Positions 25,201-33,783 of a DNA stretch of 45,569 bases are shown piece after piece. Source of the DNA: Chloroflexota bacterium (GTDB lineage Bacteria > Chloroflexota > UBA11872 > VXOZ01); the NCBI GenBank assembly GCA_028874195.1, contig JAPPLM010000021.1, positions 1 through 45,569 of the forward strand, written 5' to 3'. The position numbers and the translations under genes are program-made. Under the pieces are notes generated by a model that was not told the origin of the DNA, searched no databases, and worked only from the letters and a program-made list of their open reading frames with translations. Positions within the stretch are counted from its first letter, which is position 1; the number at the start of each line of letters is the position of its first letter.

Positions 25201-26815
25201 CAAAGTTTCTCCTTTCATCGCGAGAATTCGGCACGCCATACCTGGGATTCCGCTCATCTCGCCTCCACCTCATCACGATATCTACTCAATCGAAGACATC
25301 GCTCAGCTCATCTATGATTTGAAGCAGGTCAATCCGCGCGCCCACGTGGGAGTAAAGCTGGTCTCAGAGGCCGGCGTCGGCACCGTGGCGGTCGGCGTCG
25401 CCAAGGCCTATGCGGACTACGTGCTCATATCCGGTCAAGACGGCGGCACGGGCGCCTCGCCGCTGAGTTCTATCAAGAACAGCGGACTGCCCTGGGAACT
25501 TGGGTTGGCCGAGACGCAACAGACCCTTATGCGCAACAACCTCCGCTCTCGCATCCGTGTGCGCGTGGACGGCGGCTTCAAGACCGGCCGCGACGTAATC
25601 GTTGGCGCCATGCTCGGCGGGGAGGAGTTTGGCTTTGCTACCGGCAGCCTGGTAGCGATTGGCTGCGACATGGCGCGCCAGTGTCACCTGAACACTTGTC
25701 CCACCGGCGTCGCCACCCAACGGGAGGACTTGCGCAAGAAGTTTACCGGCACGCCGGAAATGCTTGTCAATTACCTCACGCTGGTGGCCGCCGAGGTGCG
25801 CGAAATCCTGGCAAGTCTTGGCTTTCGTACGTTGGAAGAGATCATTGGGCGCACCGACCTGCTGCGCCAGCGCGTACTGGCCGAAAACTCCAAAGCCAAT
25901 ACTATTGATCTTCTTCCCCTCCTGGCCGAAGTCGATCCCAGTGGAGCGCTTCCTCGCGTCTCCCAGCAAGAGTGGAACAATCCGGAGGGGTCCGCCCTTG
26001 ATGACGTAATCCTGCAGGATGCTGCCGTTGGCATTGCGGGAACAGAACAGGTAAGCCTGACGTACGACGTGCAAAACTACATGCGCAGCATCGGCGCCCG
26101 TGTGGCCGGAGCCATTGCCGATAAGCACACCGATGCCGGCCTGAGCAAAGATTCCGTGGCGCTGACGTTCAATGGCAGCGCCGGTCAGTCCTTTGGCGCT
26201 TTCTGTGTGCCGGGCATGACACTGACCCTGCACGGCGAGGCCCAAGACTATGTGGCAAAGTGCATGACCGGTGGCGAGATTGCCATCATTCCTTCACCGC
26301 AAGCTCGTTTGCCGTTTGACAAGAACGGCCTTATCGGCAATACGTGCCTCTACGGCGCGACCGGTGGGTCTCTCTTCGTAGCGGGACAGGCGGGGGAACG
26401 CTTTGCCGTGCGCAACAGCGGCGCGGAAGCGGTGGTCGAAGGGGCAGGCGACCATTGTTGCGAATATATGACTCGCGGCATCGTAGTCGTTCTCGGCGAA
26501 GTGGGCTATAACTTCGGCGCGGGCATGGCGGCCGGCATCGCCTACGTGCTCGACGAGCATAACACCTTTTCTCGTCGCTACAACCCGGAGATGGTGGACA
26601 TCGAGCCGCTAACGGACGGGGAAGATATCAACACGCTTCGCCACCTGCTGGAGCGGCACGTATCCGTTACGGGAAGCCCTCGCGGGAAAGCCATCCTGGA
26701 CGACTTTGGCCGCTACTTTCCGAAGTTCTGGAAGGTCTTCCCTAAGCCCCTCCGCGCATTGATGGAACAAGAGGCGGACATAGAGTCCCAGGTCGAGGCC
26801 GGCGCGGCGCGCTGA
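22268..26815 (+). CDS. gltB: Glutamate synthase, large (alpha) subunit
   Basis: 1515 aa from ATG 22268; an in-frame TTG at 22220 would add 16 residues without benefit. The N-terminal glutaminase begins at C31 (FDSC-GVGFVASVSG), the nucleophile exposed after removal of a short propeptide. The central domain follows, then the FMN synthase domain with GGRSNTGEGGEDPEWY, KPGEGGQLPAFK and ISGQDGGTGASPLSSIKNSG. The 3Fe-4S ligands C1133, C1139 and C1144 have the C-x5-C-x4-C spacing. The C-terminal beta-helix (GXGXG) domain ends the protein (NSGAEAVVEGAGDHCCEYM). It makes glutamate from glutamine and 2-oxoglutarate, with a small subunit (gltD) that is not in this window. The leader suggests attenuation. 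Confidence 0.97.
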   Translation: MSLSSSPDPALPQQSPRHDGLYRPEFEFDSCGVGFVASVSGVPEHRILQTAIEAVVRLSHRGAVSADGRTGDGAGILTQVPLRLIQRELESRGIRHVAPTDVGLGMVYLPQAGTTTNAQAVEIVNDVLEEQGIPLLAWRRVPVNAAALGAIAAQTAPDIQQILVQRPEGMDDLAFERALYVARRSIQGAASRAGIDELYLPSFSHRTVVYKALIIARQLPEFYQDLGDPDFETDLAVFHQRYSSNTFPTWQLAQPFRYLAHNGEINTLWGNRNWTRAREHSMIAAAWDERIGAGIPFIEPEGSDSASLDNLAELIHLSGRDILHTLAMMLPEAWENNADMDPDLRAFHAYHAGITEPWEGPAALAFTDGRIAAACLDRIGLRPARYKVTRSGMVIVASEASAKVIPDADVIEKGRIGPGEMLAVDTENKCLLTNKDIKELLASKAPYRAWLEENRVRAQVSEPKPEDSLGFDQDSLGTLHRVFGYSNEELRVVLDPMGKEGKDAVWSMGNDIPLAVLSSQPRSFFNYFKQRFAQVTNPPIDSLRESLVMSLRSYIGGRGNLLTETPEHAHLLEFDSPLLDHGQFRNLVHQIDPAFSSVTLSTLYPVAEGRAGLEEALQRLCSQAEQSIDEGRTVLILSDLNVDPTHAPMPILLAASAVHQHLARARKRMQASIVVESGEVWDIHHFACLLGHGVGFVYPYLALETIRHLAETDRRQTVDVLTAWQNYRLAVDDGLLKIMSKMGICTLSGYRGAQIFEIVGLNSRVSSYYFTGTPSRIEGLGLKEIAAEVANRHAKAFAERKNGRLPDYGLYRFRRNGEYHAYSPASVKALQKAAVTGDMEDYRRYTELVYDRPPTCLRDLLEFVPRGPIPLEEVESVESIRRRFTTQAMSLGALSPEAHKAIAIALNRIGGRSNTGEGGEDPEWYKPLPNGDSANCAVKQVASARFGVTTEYLVRARELEIKMAQGSKPGEGGQLPAFKVSPFIARIRHAIPGIPLISPPPHHDIYSIEDIAQLIYDLKQVNPRAHVGVKLVSEAGVGTVAVGVAKAYADYVLISGQDGGTGASPLSSIKNSGLPWELGLAETQQTLMRNNLRSRIRVRVDGGFKTGRDVIVGAMLGGEEFGFATGSLVAIGCDMARQCHLNTCPTGVATQREDLRKKFTGTPEMLVNYLTLVAAEVREILASLGFRTLEEIIGRTDLLRQRVLAENSKANTIDLLPLLAEVDPSGALPRVSQQEWNNPEGSALDDVILQDAAVGIAGTEQVSLTYDVQNYMRSIGARVAGAIADKHTDAGLSKDSVALTFNGSAGQSFGAFCVPGMTLTLHGEAQDYVAKCMTGGEIAIIPSPQARLPFDKNGLIGNTCLYGATGGSLFVAGQAGERFAVRNSGAEAVVEGAGDHCCEYMTRGIVVVLGEVGYNFGAGMAAGIAYVLDEHNTFSRRYNPEMVDIEPLTDGEDINTLRHLLERHVSVTGSPRGKAILDDFGRYFPKFWKVFPKPLRALMEQEADIESQVEAGAAR

Positions 26816-27131
26816 TGGCAATGACCTGAGAGCGGTATTTTCCACACACAATGTGGAATGCCTCTGTTCGTGCCCATGATCTGCGCCGCAGGGCATACTT
26901 GTACCTATCGTCCTCTTTTATCCCCGATGGGAAACCACGTATCGCCGGCGACCGCTGCGAGCACTGCTGGCTCGCATAAATACGTGCTGCCGGCGCACAT
27001 GCCCTTTCTTGAGCAAGTCAAACGGTTCTGTGCTACAATACGAGCGGTTGTGCACGTTTGTGAGCAGACGCAAAGAGGCCACGCTACTCAGTCCGATAAC
27101 TAACCTGATGGAAACGTGAGGCTGTGCCCGT
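26816..27131. other. Gap between gltB and the GNAT gene
   Basis: A 316-bp gap. TACAAT near 27036 could be a -10 box for the next gene, but no well-spaced -35 goes with it. GTGAGG just before the next ATG is a plausible SD. No ORF here looks genuine. Confidence 0.4.
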
Positions 27132-28328
27132 ATGGAAGGAATCGAGTACCGTGAGATGCAGCCAGATGACGTTTTCAGCGCGTTAGCCCTTCGCAACGAA
27201 GTATTTCCGGACGCGCTCGTATCGCAAGAAAACTGGGAAAAAGACGAAATGCTGGCATCCATCGCCGTCCTCGAAGGCGAGGTGGTGGGTGCCATTCCCC
27301 TGGTACTGCGCGAAACAACGATCGCGCCGGGCGTGACGATTACTGCGGCATTTGAAAACTCTGTCGGTACGCGGGAGGAGCTCCGCAGCCAAGGCATTGG
27401 CCGGGGCATGATCGAGAAGGCCCGCGAATTCCTGCCCGGCCGCGCCGATGCGCTCTTTGTCTATCGTGGCGACGAGCGCAGTGACGGCTACCGCTTCTAC
27501 GCAACCACCAACCACTACGATCTGCTCTACTCTCGCCATTACAGCTACGGCTCACCGGAGACCAGTTACTTGCCGCCCGGGGTCACGTTGGCGGGTAAAG
27601 AGTCCATCTTCCTCAACACGGAACGCCTCGAAGCTATCTTCAATAGCACCTACGGGCGTTTCGGCGGTTATCCGCAACGCCGCGGGGACTATTGGCAGCG
27701 CGCGCTGGATTCCTCGATCTATGCGGAATTCCCAACCGACTTCTCTTTCGTTCACATCATCCAGAGCGATGAACTCTTAGGATACGCAATCTGCGGTATG
27801 CGCACCACCCGGCACAATGGCATGGCCAACGTGCTGGAGATGGCAACGCTGGGCGCGGACCTGAGCATCGCCCAGCGCATCCTCACCGGCGTGGCGTCCG
27901 TGGCCGGCGAACGCAAGCTCGGCGTAGACATTCAAATATCTGACGCTGACCCCTTCCGCCCCCTCTTCCAAGCGAACGGTTTCCTATCGGAGCCGCGCGG
28001 TACGATCATCATGGGGCAAGTCATCGACGTGCCGAGTTTTTTTAAGAAGCACTGGAGCGAGCGCTTCGGCCTCTACAATACCGCTCTCGAAGTCACTACT
28101 CCCAAGGACGACTACGTACTCATCGACCCCGAGACGCGTCAGAGTACCCTGACGTTGGAGATGAAAGAAGAGACGCTGCACCGCTGGTTGCTTGGTCGGC
28201 TTGACCTGCGCGCGCGCCTCGCGGAAGGCAGCGTAACGGCGTACGGCACGAATTCCCCAGTAATCGAGCGGGTCTGCGACGCGATTCCTTGCTCGCCTTG
28301 GGCATACCACTTCATTGACTGGATCTAG
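27132..28328 (+). CDS. GNAT-family acetyltransferase (two-domain, Eis-like length)
   Basis: 398 aa. The first ~150 residues form a GNAT fold: EYREMQPDDVFSALALRNEVF, ASIAVLEGEVVGAIPLVL, and the acetyl-CoA loop TREELRSQGIGRGMIEKAREFL with the Q/R-x-x-G-x-G/A pattern. The remaining 250 residues suggest a second GNAT-like domain plus a C-terminal sterol-carrier-like region, as in Eis-type proteins, but I cannot confirm the borders. Substrate unknown; amines or peptides are usual. Stand-alone gene before a deacetylase-like gene on the same strand. Confidence 0.8.
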   Translation: MEGIEYREMQPDDVFSALALRNEVFPDALVSQENWEKDEMLASIAVLEGEVVGAIPLVLRETTIAPGVTITAAFENSVGTREELRSQGIGRGMIEKAREFLPGRADALFVYRGDERSDGYRFYATTNHYDLLYSRHYSYGSPETSYLPPGVTLAGKESIFLNTERLEAIFNSTYGRFGGYPQRRGDYWQRALDSSIYAEFPTDFSFVHIIQSDELLGYAICGMRTTRHNGMANVLEMATLGADLSIAQRILTGVASVAGERKLGVDIQISDADPFRPLFQANGFLSEPRGTIIMGQVIDVPSFFKKHWSERFGLYNTALEVTTPKDDYVLIDPETRQSTLTLEMKEETLHRWLLGRLDLRARLAEGSVTAYGTNSPVIERVCDAIPCSPWAYHFIDWI

Positions 28329-28621
28329 CGCCGAGACGACGCCATGTCTTTGATTAAGGCGGCTCCTGCTATTCACCGGGTCAAACACCCGATATGCCAC
28401 ATCGCACCGCCTACTCTGTGTCGGCCATTGTTCAGTACGAGTAGTCCAGGGCTTTGGCGGGAACCATCTCTCTTGCAAACAGAGACAAGCATTGTCTGCC
28501 CTAAGCCCCGGCAGCAGCGTAGCTGGCATCGGTCCTTTGCGGCCTCACAAATCATCCTATTGTGAATCACGTAATACTATGAGACGAGCTACCCTCCAAT
28601 GAGAAGGACGAGGCGAGTGTG

Positions 28622-29839
28622 ATGAGTGCAAAAGTGGACTGGAAAGAGCATCCTGCCGTCGTCGTCTGGAGCGATGACTGGGGCATGAACGCGTGGGCGC
28701 CGACTGCGGAAGCCTACAACGCCACAAAGCACGAGGAACTCATGCAAACCCGCTGGTCTTCGGGCAGCCTTGAGACGTCTGAAGACCTAGAGCGCACGTA
28801 CCAATTGTTGGAAGCGCACCACAGCGGCGATGGTCAGCCAATCGTCTTTGAGCCCTACTACATCGTGGGCAGCCCAGACTATGATGCTATCCGCGCCAAC
28901 GGCTTTCGCCATTATGTTGACTTTGGCCTCGACCAAGGAGTCTCCCAAGGCTGGGAGCGCGGCGACATCGTCACCAAAGCGCGCGAGGGCATCGCGCGCG
29001 GAGTCTGGGCGCCACAGTACCACGGCCGGACACACCACTTCAGCCACCACCGCTGGCTCAAGCGGCTGCGTGAAGGCGAAGCGCGGGCGCAGCGGATGTT
29101 TGCCCACCGCATGTATGTCTGCGAGACCGTGAAGGAACGAGTGCCGGAGCATGAGAACATGGCGGAACCGGAGCGCAAAGAGTGGGTGCGCGGGGCGCTG
29201 AGCTACTTCATCCGGACATTCGGTTTTTCACCCACAAGCGTGCGCAATTCGGATGAGGCTGAGATTGCCTGGGCGACGCAAGGACTTCAAATCAGGGTTG
29301 GAGTCGCCGACCGTGAAGGAAAGAACCAGACGGGAGAACACTCACCGCTCTGCGACCTGTGGTACGCCGGCCGCGCCATTAACTTCGAGCCGTTCCAGAC
29401 GGCGGATCAGGAAGACATTCTTTCCCGCGTCCAAGCGGAGACTGTCGCCGCCTGGCAGGCCAATCGACCGGCCTTCATCAGCAGCCACCGCCGCAACTTC
29501 ACCGCCTTCACGGACGACGTAGACAACAACTTTGCGGTATGGGACTCGTATCTCTCGTGGCTCGAAGCACAGCATCCGACCAACGTCTTCCTCACGATGC
29601 CTGAGGTCCGCCAACTTTGGGAAAACGGGACTTCATCGCGCCGCTATGGCGACACCCTTGTCTTCCGCAATTGGACGGACAAACAGCAGACTATCACGTG
29701 TGTGGCAGGTCCCTATGAAGCTATTGAAGATATAACGTACGCTGACAACGAGTCACGGCTTTCAGTTTCAAGTGGCGCCGGGAAACACATCGTGGATGTG
29801 CCCGCCGGAAACTATTGTCTCACCGTAAGAACACGCTAA
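28622..29839 (+). CDS. NodB-like polysaccharide deacetylase-type protein (tentative)
   Basis: 405 aa from ATG 28622, GAGGCGAG upstream. Two features point to a carbohydrate-esterase/NodB barrel: an early acidic pair in VVVWSDDWGMNAW (D18-D19), and a His cluster in WAPQYHGRTHHFSHHRW that could bind the metal. SYFIRTFGFSPTSVRNSD resembles the later R-x-x-P-like strand. The C-terminus has a beta-sandwich-like tail (YGDTLVFRNWTDKQQTITC). No signal peptide is seen, so a cytoplasmic site is likely. The family is an inference from the motif pattern only; it could be another metal-dependent barrel hydrolase. Confidence 0.45.
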   Translation: MSAKVDWKEHPAVVVWSDDWGMNAWAPTAEAYNATKHEELMQTRWSSGSLETSEDLERTYQLLEAHHSGDGQPIVFEPYYIVGSPDYDAIRANGFRHYVDFGLDQGVSQGWERGDIVTKAREGIARGVWAPQYHGRTHHFSHHRWLKRLREGEARAQRMFAHRMYVCETVKERVPEHENMAEPERKEWVRGALSYFIRTFGFSPTSVRNSDEAEIAWATQGLQIRVGVADREGKNQTGEHSPLCDLWYAGRAINFEPFQTADQEDILSRVQAETVAAWQANRPAFISSHRRNFTAFTDDVDNNFAVWDSYLSWLEAQHPTNVFLTMPEVRQLWENGTSSRRYGDTLVFRNWTDKQQTITCVAGPYEAIEDITYADNESRLSVSSGAGKHIVDVPAGNYCLTVRTR

Positions 29840-29899
29840 TCTCACCTCGTTGGTACATGCTATACTGCAATCAGCACACGAGAACCAAAAAGGTAGCCG

Positions 29900-30295
29900 A
29901 TGGCATCGCCAAACGGGAGACAAGAGCGGGTAGAGAGGCACGCAGCCACCAGCCTGCGTTTCATCGACCAGTCCCAAGCGGAGCTTGAAAAGAGGGACAC
30001 GCTTCAGGCGTCAGAGAAAGCGTGGGGTGCGGCTGCGCATGCGGTGAAAGCCGCCGCCGAGAGCCGGGGATGGAGACATGGCACGCACAGGCTGCTCTTC
30101 GACGCCGCGGCCCGCATCGCGGACGAGACAGGAGATCCCGAGTTCTTCGACCTCTTCAAAGTAGCGAGCGCCTTGCACCAGAACTTCTATGAGGGCTGGG
30201 AATCGGACTATACCGTACAGAAGAGCATAGAACGCGTGAAGAGGCTTGTGGAAAAGATGGAAGCGTTGCGGCTACAGGCAACTCGGGGCATGTAG
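29900..30295 (+). CDS. HEPN/PaREP1-like small protein
   Basis: 131 aa. ASEKAWGAAAHAVKAAAESRGW is the hallmark helix of PaREP1/HEPN-type proteins. It is followed by HRLLFDAAARIADETGD and a long helical tail (EGWESDYTVQKSIERVKRLVEKME). HEPN domains are all-alpha and often act as RNases in toxin-antitoxin or defence roles, but many PaREP1-type members are of unknown function; an R-x6-H pair is present in SRGWRHGTH. No nucleotidyltransferase partner gene is adjacent. The SD AGGT is weak. Confidence 0.55.
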   Translation: MASPNGRQERVERHAATSLRFIDQSQAELEKRDTLQASEKAWGAAAHAVKAAAESRGWRHGTHRLLFDAAARIADETGDPEFFDLFKVASALHQNFYEGWESDYTVQKSIERVKRLVEKMEALRLQATRGM

Positions 30296-30693
30296 ACTAC
30301 CATCCATTGCGTGATGCGATCCGTAGCGAATTGTCGCTTTATCGGCGTTCTTATTCCGTGATCGTGGTCTGACCTTGGCTTCAACACCGCTAAGACTCAT
30401 CTCCATATCGCAGATTCAGTACCAAGCCGCCTGGGACCTGTTTGCGCTAGAGGAGATAGCGTGCATCCTTTGTGGCGCAGAATTGTCTCCGGACTCATTT
30501 CTCGGCAACTGCCTACCGCCTTGATGATGCTTCGGTCCTAACGCTAAAGTGTGACAATCGAAAGGTGCACGCGACGCGTGGTAGTATCCCTATATCTGCC
30601 TGCGCCGCGGCGTAGCTAGTGGCTTCCGGTTCAAGTGGCCGCTTCAGTCGTTGCGTGACACGCTACGACAAACTTTAAGAAGGGACATGATTA
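30296..30693. other. Gene-free gap before the class III aminotransferase
   Basis: About 400 bp. No ORF with a recognisable domain. AAGAAGGGAC ends roughly 10 nt before the GTG start of the next gene and serves as its SD. Confidence 0.45.
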
Positions 30694-31995
30694 GTGCGAG
30701 ACATCACCCGCTCCCAGGCGCTTTGGCAGCGTGCACGCAAGCATCTTGCCGCCGGAGTAAGCAGCAATATCCGCCTACAGGAGCGCCCGGCGCCCCTCTA
30801 CTTCAGTCACGGCAAGGGTTCCCGCCTGTTCGACGTAGACGGCAACGAGTACATCGACTACGTGGCCGCCTACGGACCGCTCATTTTGGGCCACAGCCAC
30901 CCCGAACTGGTGGAAGCCGTGCAACGGCAAGTTGCCTTGGGGCAGACGTATGGCGGCCAACACGAAATCGAGGTAGAGGTAGCCGAGAAGATATGTGCGC
31001 TGGTGCCTGCCATGGACGTCGTGCGCTTCTGCGGCAGCGGTTCTGAAGCCAATCACGCGCTCTTTCGACTGGCACGGGCCTACACCGGCCGCACGAAGAT
31101 CGTGCGCTTTGAGGGCCACTACCACGGCTGGCTGGACGACCAAATCATCAGCGACCACCCGCACTCGGAGGAAGAAGCGGGGGCGCTGCCGTTTCCGCAG
31201 CCAGTGCTCGGCAGTAAGGGGCAACTTCCCCACGCGGCCGGCGAGACCCTGGTGCTTCCCTGGAACGACCTAGAGGCCTTTTCGAGTCTCATAGAGCGCG
31301 AAGGGCAAAACGTGGCTGCGGTGATTACCGAGCCCATCATGTGCAATGGCGGCTTCATCCTGCCCAAACCGGGCTTCTTGGAAGGCCTACGCGAAATCTG
31401 CACGCGTGAGAACATACTGCTTATTTTCGATGAGGTCATCACGGGCTTTCGGGCCGACCTCCACGGTGCACAAGGGTTGCTCGGCGTAACCCCGGATTTG
31501 GTGACACTTGGCAAAGCCGTTGCCAATGGCTTTCCGCTGAGTGTCTTTGGAGGACGCCGCGAAGTCATGGATCTCGTAGGCAGCGGTGTCATGCACGGCG
31601 GCACGTATAACGGCAATCCCATCACGCTTGCCGCCGCCAATGCCACCCTCGACGTGCTTTCTCGTGACAATGGTGCAGTGTACGAGCAGATTCGAGCCGT
31701 TGGCAGGAGCCTTATGGATGGCATCCGTCAGGCTGCGCAGGAGGCGGGTCAATCTGTCCTCGTGCAGGGCATCGGCCCGGTCTTGTTTGCCTGGTTCACC
31801 GAGCTTGAGGAACTCACATCCTTCCGCGACAACTGGGACTGCGACGAGGACAAGTATGCGGCCTTCCAAGGAAAGCTAGTAGACTACGGCGTGCGCACCA
31901 TTCCCTCGGGCCGCTGGTACGTTTCGGCAGCGCACACAGAAGAGGATGTACACCAAACGGTTGACGCCGTGGCGCAAGCGCTCAAGGCGCTGTAG
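30694..31995 (+). CDS. Class III PLP aminotransferase, glutamate-1-semialdehyde aminomutase-like
   Basis: 433 aa from GTG 30694. The N-terminus is SRLFDVDGNEYIDYVAAYGPLILGHSHP, typical of HemL and its relatives; RFCGSGSEANHALFRLARAY and GHYHGWLDD follow. The PLP Lys is K274 in TLGKAVANGFPLSVFGG. The nearest known activity is conversion of glutamate-1-semialdehyde to 5-aminolevulinate, but many paralogues aminate other substrates, and nothing from tetrapyrrole synthesis is adjacent. Followed after 180 bp by an SDR gene on the same strand. The family call is firm; the substrate is open. Confidence 0.85.
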   Translation: MRDITRSQALWQRARKHLAAGVSSNIRLQERPAPLYFSHGKGSRLFDVDGNEYIDYVAAYGPLILGHSHPELVEAVQRQVALGQTYGGQHEIEVEVAEKICALVPAMDVVRFCGSGSEANHALFRLARAYTGRTKIVRFEGHYHGWLDDQIISDHPHSEEEAGALPFPQPVLGSKGQLPHAAGETLVLPWNDLEAFSSLIEREGQNVAAVITEPIMCNGGFILPKPGFLEGLREICTRENILLIFDEVITGFRADLHGAQGLLGVTPDLVTLGKAVANGFPLSVFGGRREVMDLVGSGVMHGGTYNGNPITLAAANATLDVLSRDNGAVYEQIRAVGRSLMDGIRQAAQEAGQSVLVQGIGPVLFAWFTELEELTSFRDNWDCDEDKYAAFQGKLVDYGVRTIPSGRWYVSAAHTEEDVHQTVDAVAQALKAL

Positions 31996-32174
31996 CAAAA
32001 GGAAACCTGTGGTAGCCCAGGCAGGAACCTAGTCAAGTCGAGGCATTGCGCCAATCGGAAAACGATGCGGTTTGACTGTTGAAGATTTTCAACTCAAGCT
32101 TACCTAGCAGTCCCATATAACACTGACAACTACTGTAGCGTTATGTAAAGAGATGCAAGCAAGGAGTTCGCCCA

Positions 32175-32936
32175 ATGCCCAATTTGCTTGTTGGAAAGAG
32201 CGCAATCGTAACCGGTGCCGCCAGCGGCATCGGGCGCGCCATCGCCCTGGCCTTCTTACGAGAAGGAGCGAGTGTACTCGGTGCGGATTTGAATCTGGAC
32301 GGCCTAAAAGAAACAGCAGACCTCGGCAAGGAGCATGAGCCCGCTTTCCTCACACACCGCTGTGACGTTACTCAGCGTGCCGATGTCGAAGCAACCGTAG
32401 AACGGGCCGTTGCGGAATTCGGCAAACTCGACATTATGGCCGCTATTGCCGGTATCGCCATGGAGCATGACTTCGTGGATATCGAGGATGAAGATTGGCA
32501 CCGGACGGCAGCCGTAAACATGCACGGCGTCTACCTCTGCGATCAGGTGGCTGCCCGTCAGATGGTGGAGCAGGGAAGTGGCGGCCGCATCATCAACATG
32601 TCCTCTGTGAACGGCCTCATGGGTGAGGAAGAATTGGCCGCGTACAATACGTCAAAAGGCGCTGTCACGCTGCTCACCAAGAGCGCTGCGATTGACCTGG
32701 CGAAGCACGAGATTACCGTCAATTGCCTCGCCCCCGGCTATATCCGTACGCCACTGAATGAAGAAGGCATTGCCGATGAAGCCTGGATTACCGAATACTT
32801 AAAGCGCGTCCCCTTCCGTCGGGTAGGTGAACCTGAGGAAGTGGCTGACTGCGCGGTCTTTCTCGCGAGCGATCTCAGCCGCTACGTTACCGGCCATGCG
32901 CTCGTGGTTGACGGGGGACAGATTGCCGTAATCTAA
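32175..32936 (+). CDS. Short-chain dehydrogenase/reductase
   Basis: 253 aa; ATG with AAGGAG upstream. The NAD(P)-binding TGAASGIG motif spans residues 13-20. The catalytic Ser lies in NMSSVNG (143/144), with Y157 and K161 in AAYNTSKGAV; a substrate-loop helix and the terminal GHALVVDGGQ strand complete a classical SDR. The usual NNAG strand motif reads AAIAGI, a mild change. NAD(P)-dependent alcohol/ketone oxidoreductase, substrate unknown. Ends just before a strong intrinsic terminator. Confidence 0.92.
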   Translation: MPNLLVGKSAIVTGAASGIGRAIALAFLREGASVLGADLNLDGLKETADLGKEHEPAFLTHRCDVTQRADVEATVERAVAEFGKLDIMAAIAGIAMEHDFVDIEDEDWHRTAAVNMHGVYLCDQVAARQMVEQGSGGRIINMSSVNGLMGEEELAAYNTSKGAVTLLTKSAAIDLAKHEITVNCLAPGYIRTPLNEEGIADEAWITEYLKRVPFRRVGEPEEVADCAVFLASDLSRYVTGHALVVDGGQIAVI

Positions 32937-32953
32937 GGATCACGAACCAACGA

Positions 32954-32990
32954 CGCGGGCGCTTTGCCTGGAGCAAAGGGCCCGCGTTTT
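32954..32990 (+). terminator. Intrinsic terminator after the SDR gene
   Basis: A long hairpin: outer 7 bp CGCGGGC/GCCCGCG, one mismatch, inner CTTTGC/GCAAAG with a 5-nt loop, then TTTT. The minus side lacks a T-run, so it mainly serves the SDR gene and insulates it from the convergent creatininase remnant. Confidence 0.85.
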
Positions 32991-33024
32991 GCTTTTCGCG
33001 CGCTACAGGCACTGCAGGGCTTGC

Positions 33025-33589
33025 TTATCCCTCCCGCGGCTTGGGATGGAAATCGCGCTGCGGGCGAATTTCGCGCGCGCGGAACTCCTGGAGGAATTCT
33101 GCCGTACGCTTGACGGCAGCCTTGTAGAAAATTTCGCCCCTTTCGGCGGTGGCGACAGTGGGGTCGCCCTGAATGCCGGTTGACGTATTGCGGCTATAGA
33201 ACTCCTGGAACTGGATCTTGGTGTTGGCCGGCACGCTCCCCAGATGTGCTCGCTCCGTTGCACTTCCTCCACCGTGCGTACCGCCTTGCTCATGTCCACC
33301 AAGTGCGGACAGAGATAGAGCATGAGAGAGGTCTCATCCTCTTCGGCGTGATGGGCCACGCCGTGAGATTCGCGGGCCCATGGCAGGTCTTCATCCCGCA
33401 CCAGGGCCCAGTAATTCGCCAGCACGCTGATTGCCGGGCTTTCATTGTTGATGCGGCGCATGGCGAGGTCCAGCACCGGCACGTTACTGCCGTGACCGTT
33501 GAGAAGCACGATGTGCCGAAAGCCGTGGTGGGCAAGACTGAAGCCAATCTGCGCTACATAGTCGATGATTGTGTACATATTGATGGCAC
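33025..33589 (-). pseudogene. Creatininase-family protein, C-terminal part (IS-split and frameshifted)
   Basis: The reading frame from MYTIIDYVAQIGFSLAHHGF through IVLLNGHGSNVPVLDLAM, ARESHGVAHHAEEDETSLML and HLVDMSKA is the C-terminal two thirds of a creatininase-family amidohydrolase (NGHGSN and the HAEEDETS metal-site region). Its N-terminus lies at 35661-35916, beyond the IS. A second lesion lies at the C run 33238-33241: one base appears to be missing, so that RSEHIWG continues in another frame as VPANTKIQFQEFYSRNT to a stop at 33025. Confidence 0.85.
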
Positions 33590-33616
33590 GGAATAAGTAG
33601 ATTTAGACTTTACAAC
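33590..33616 (+). repeat. Left terminal inverted repeat of the IS1595 element
   Basis: Begins GGAATAAGTAGATTTAGACT at 33591 and matches the right end with only a few substitutions in ~25 bases. The outermost base (33590, C versus G at the other end) is not matched. Confidence 0.85.
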
Positions 33617-33783
33617 CGAATTGCTCCTTGCTAACATGCTACGTGCTACAGCTTGATTGATCCGGCAGCGAGTCTCAAAGGCGCGCTCGGGGTGACGTGT
33701 TCGCACGTCTCCTTGCGACTCCCTGCTGGTGTCAGGCTGTAGCAAACCCGTTCACTTCGTAGCGTGTCGCAAGGAGGCACCTT

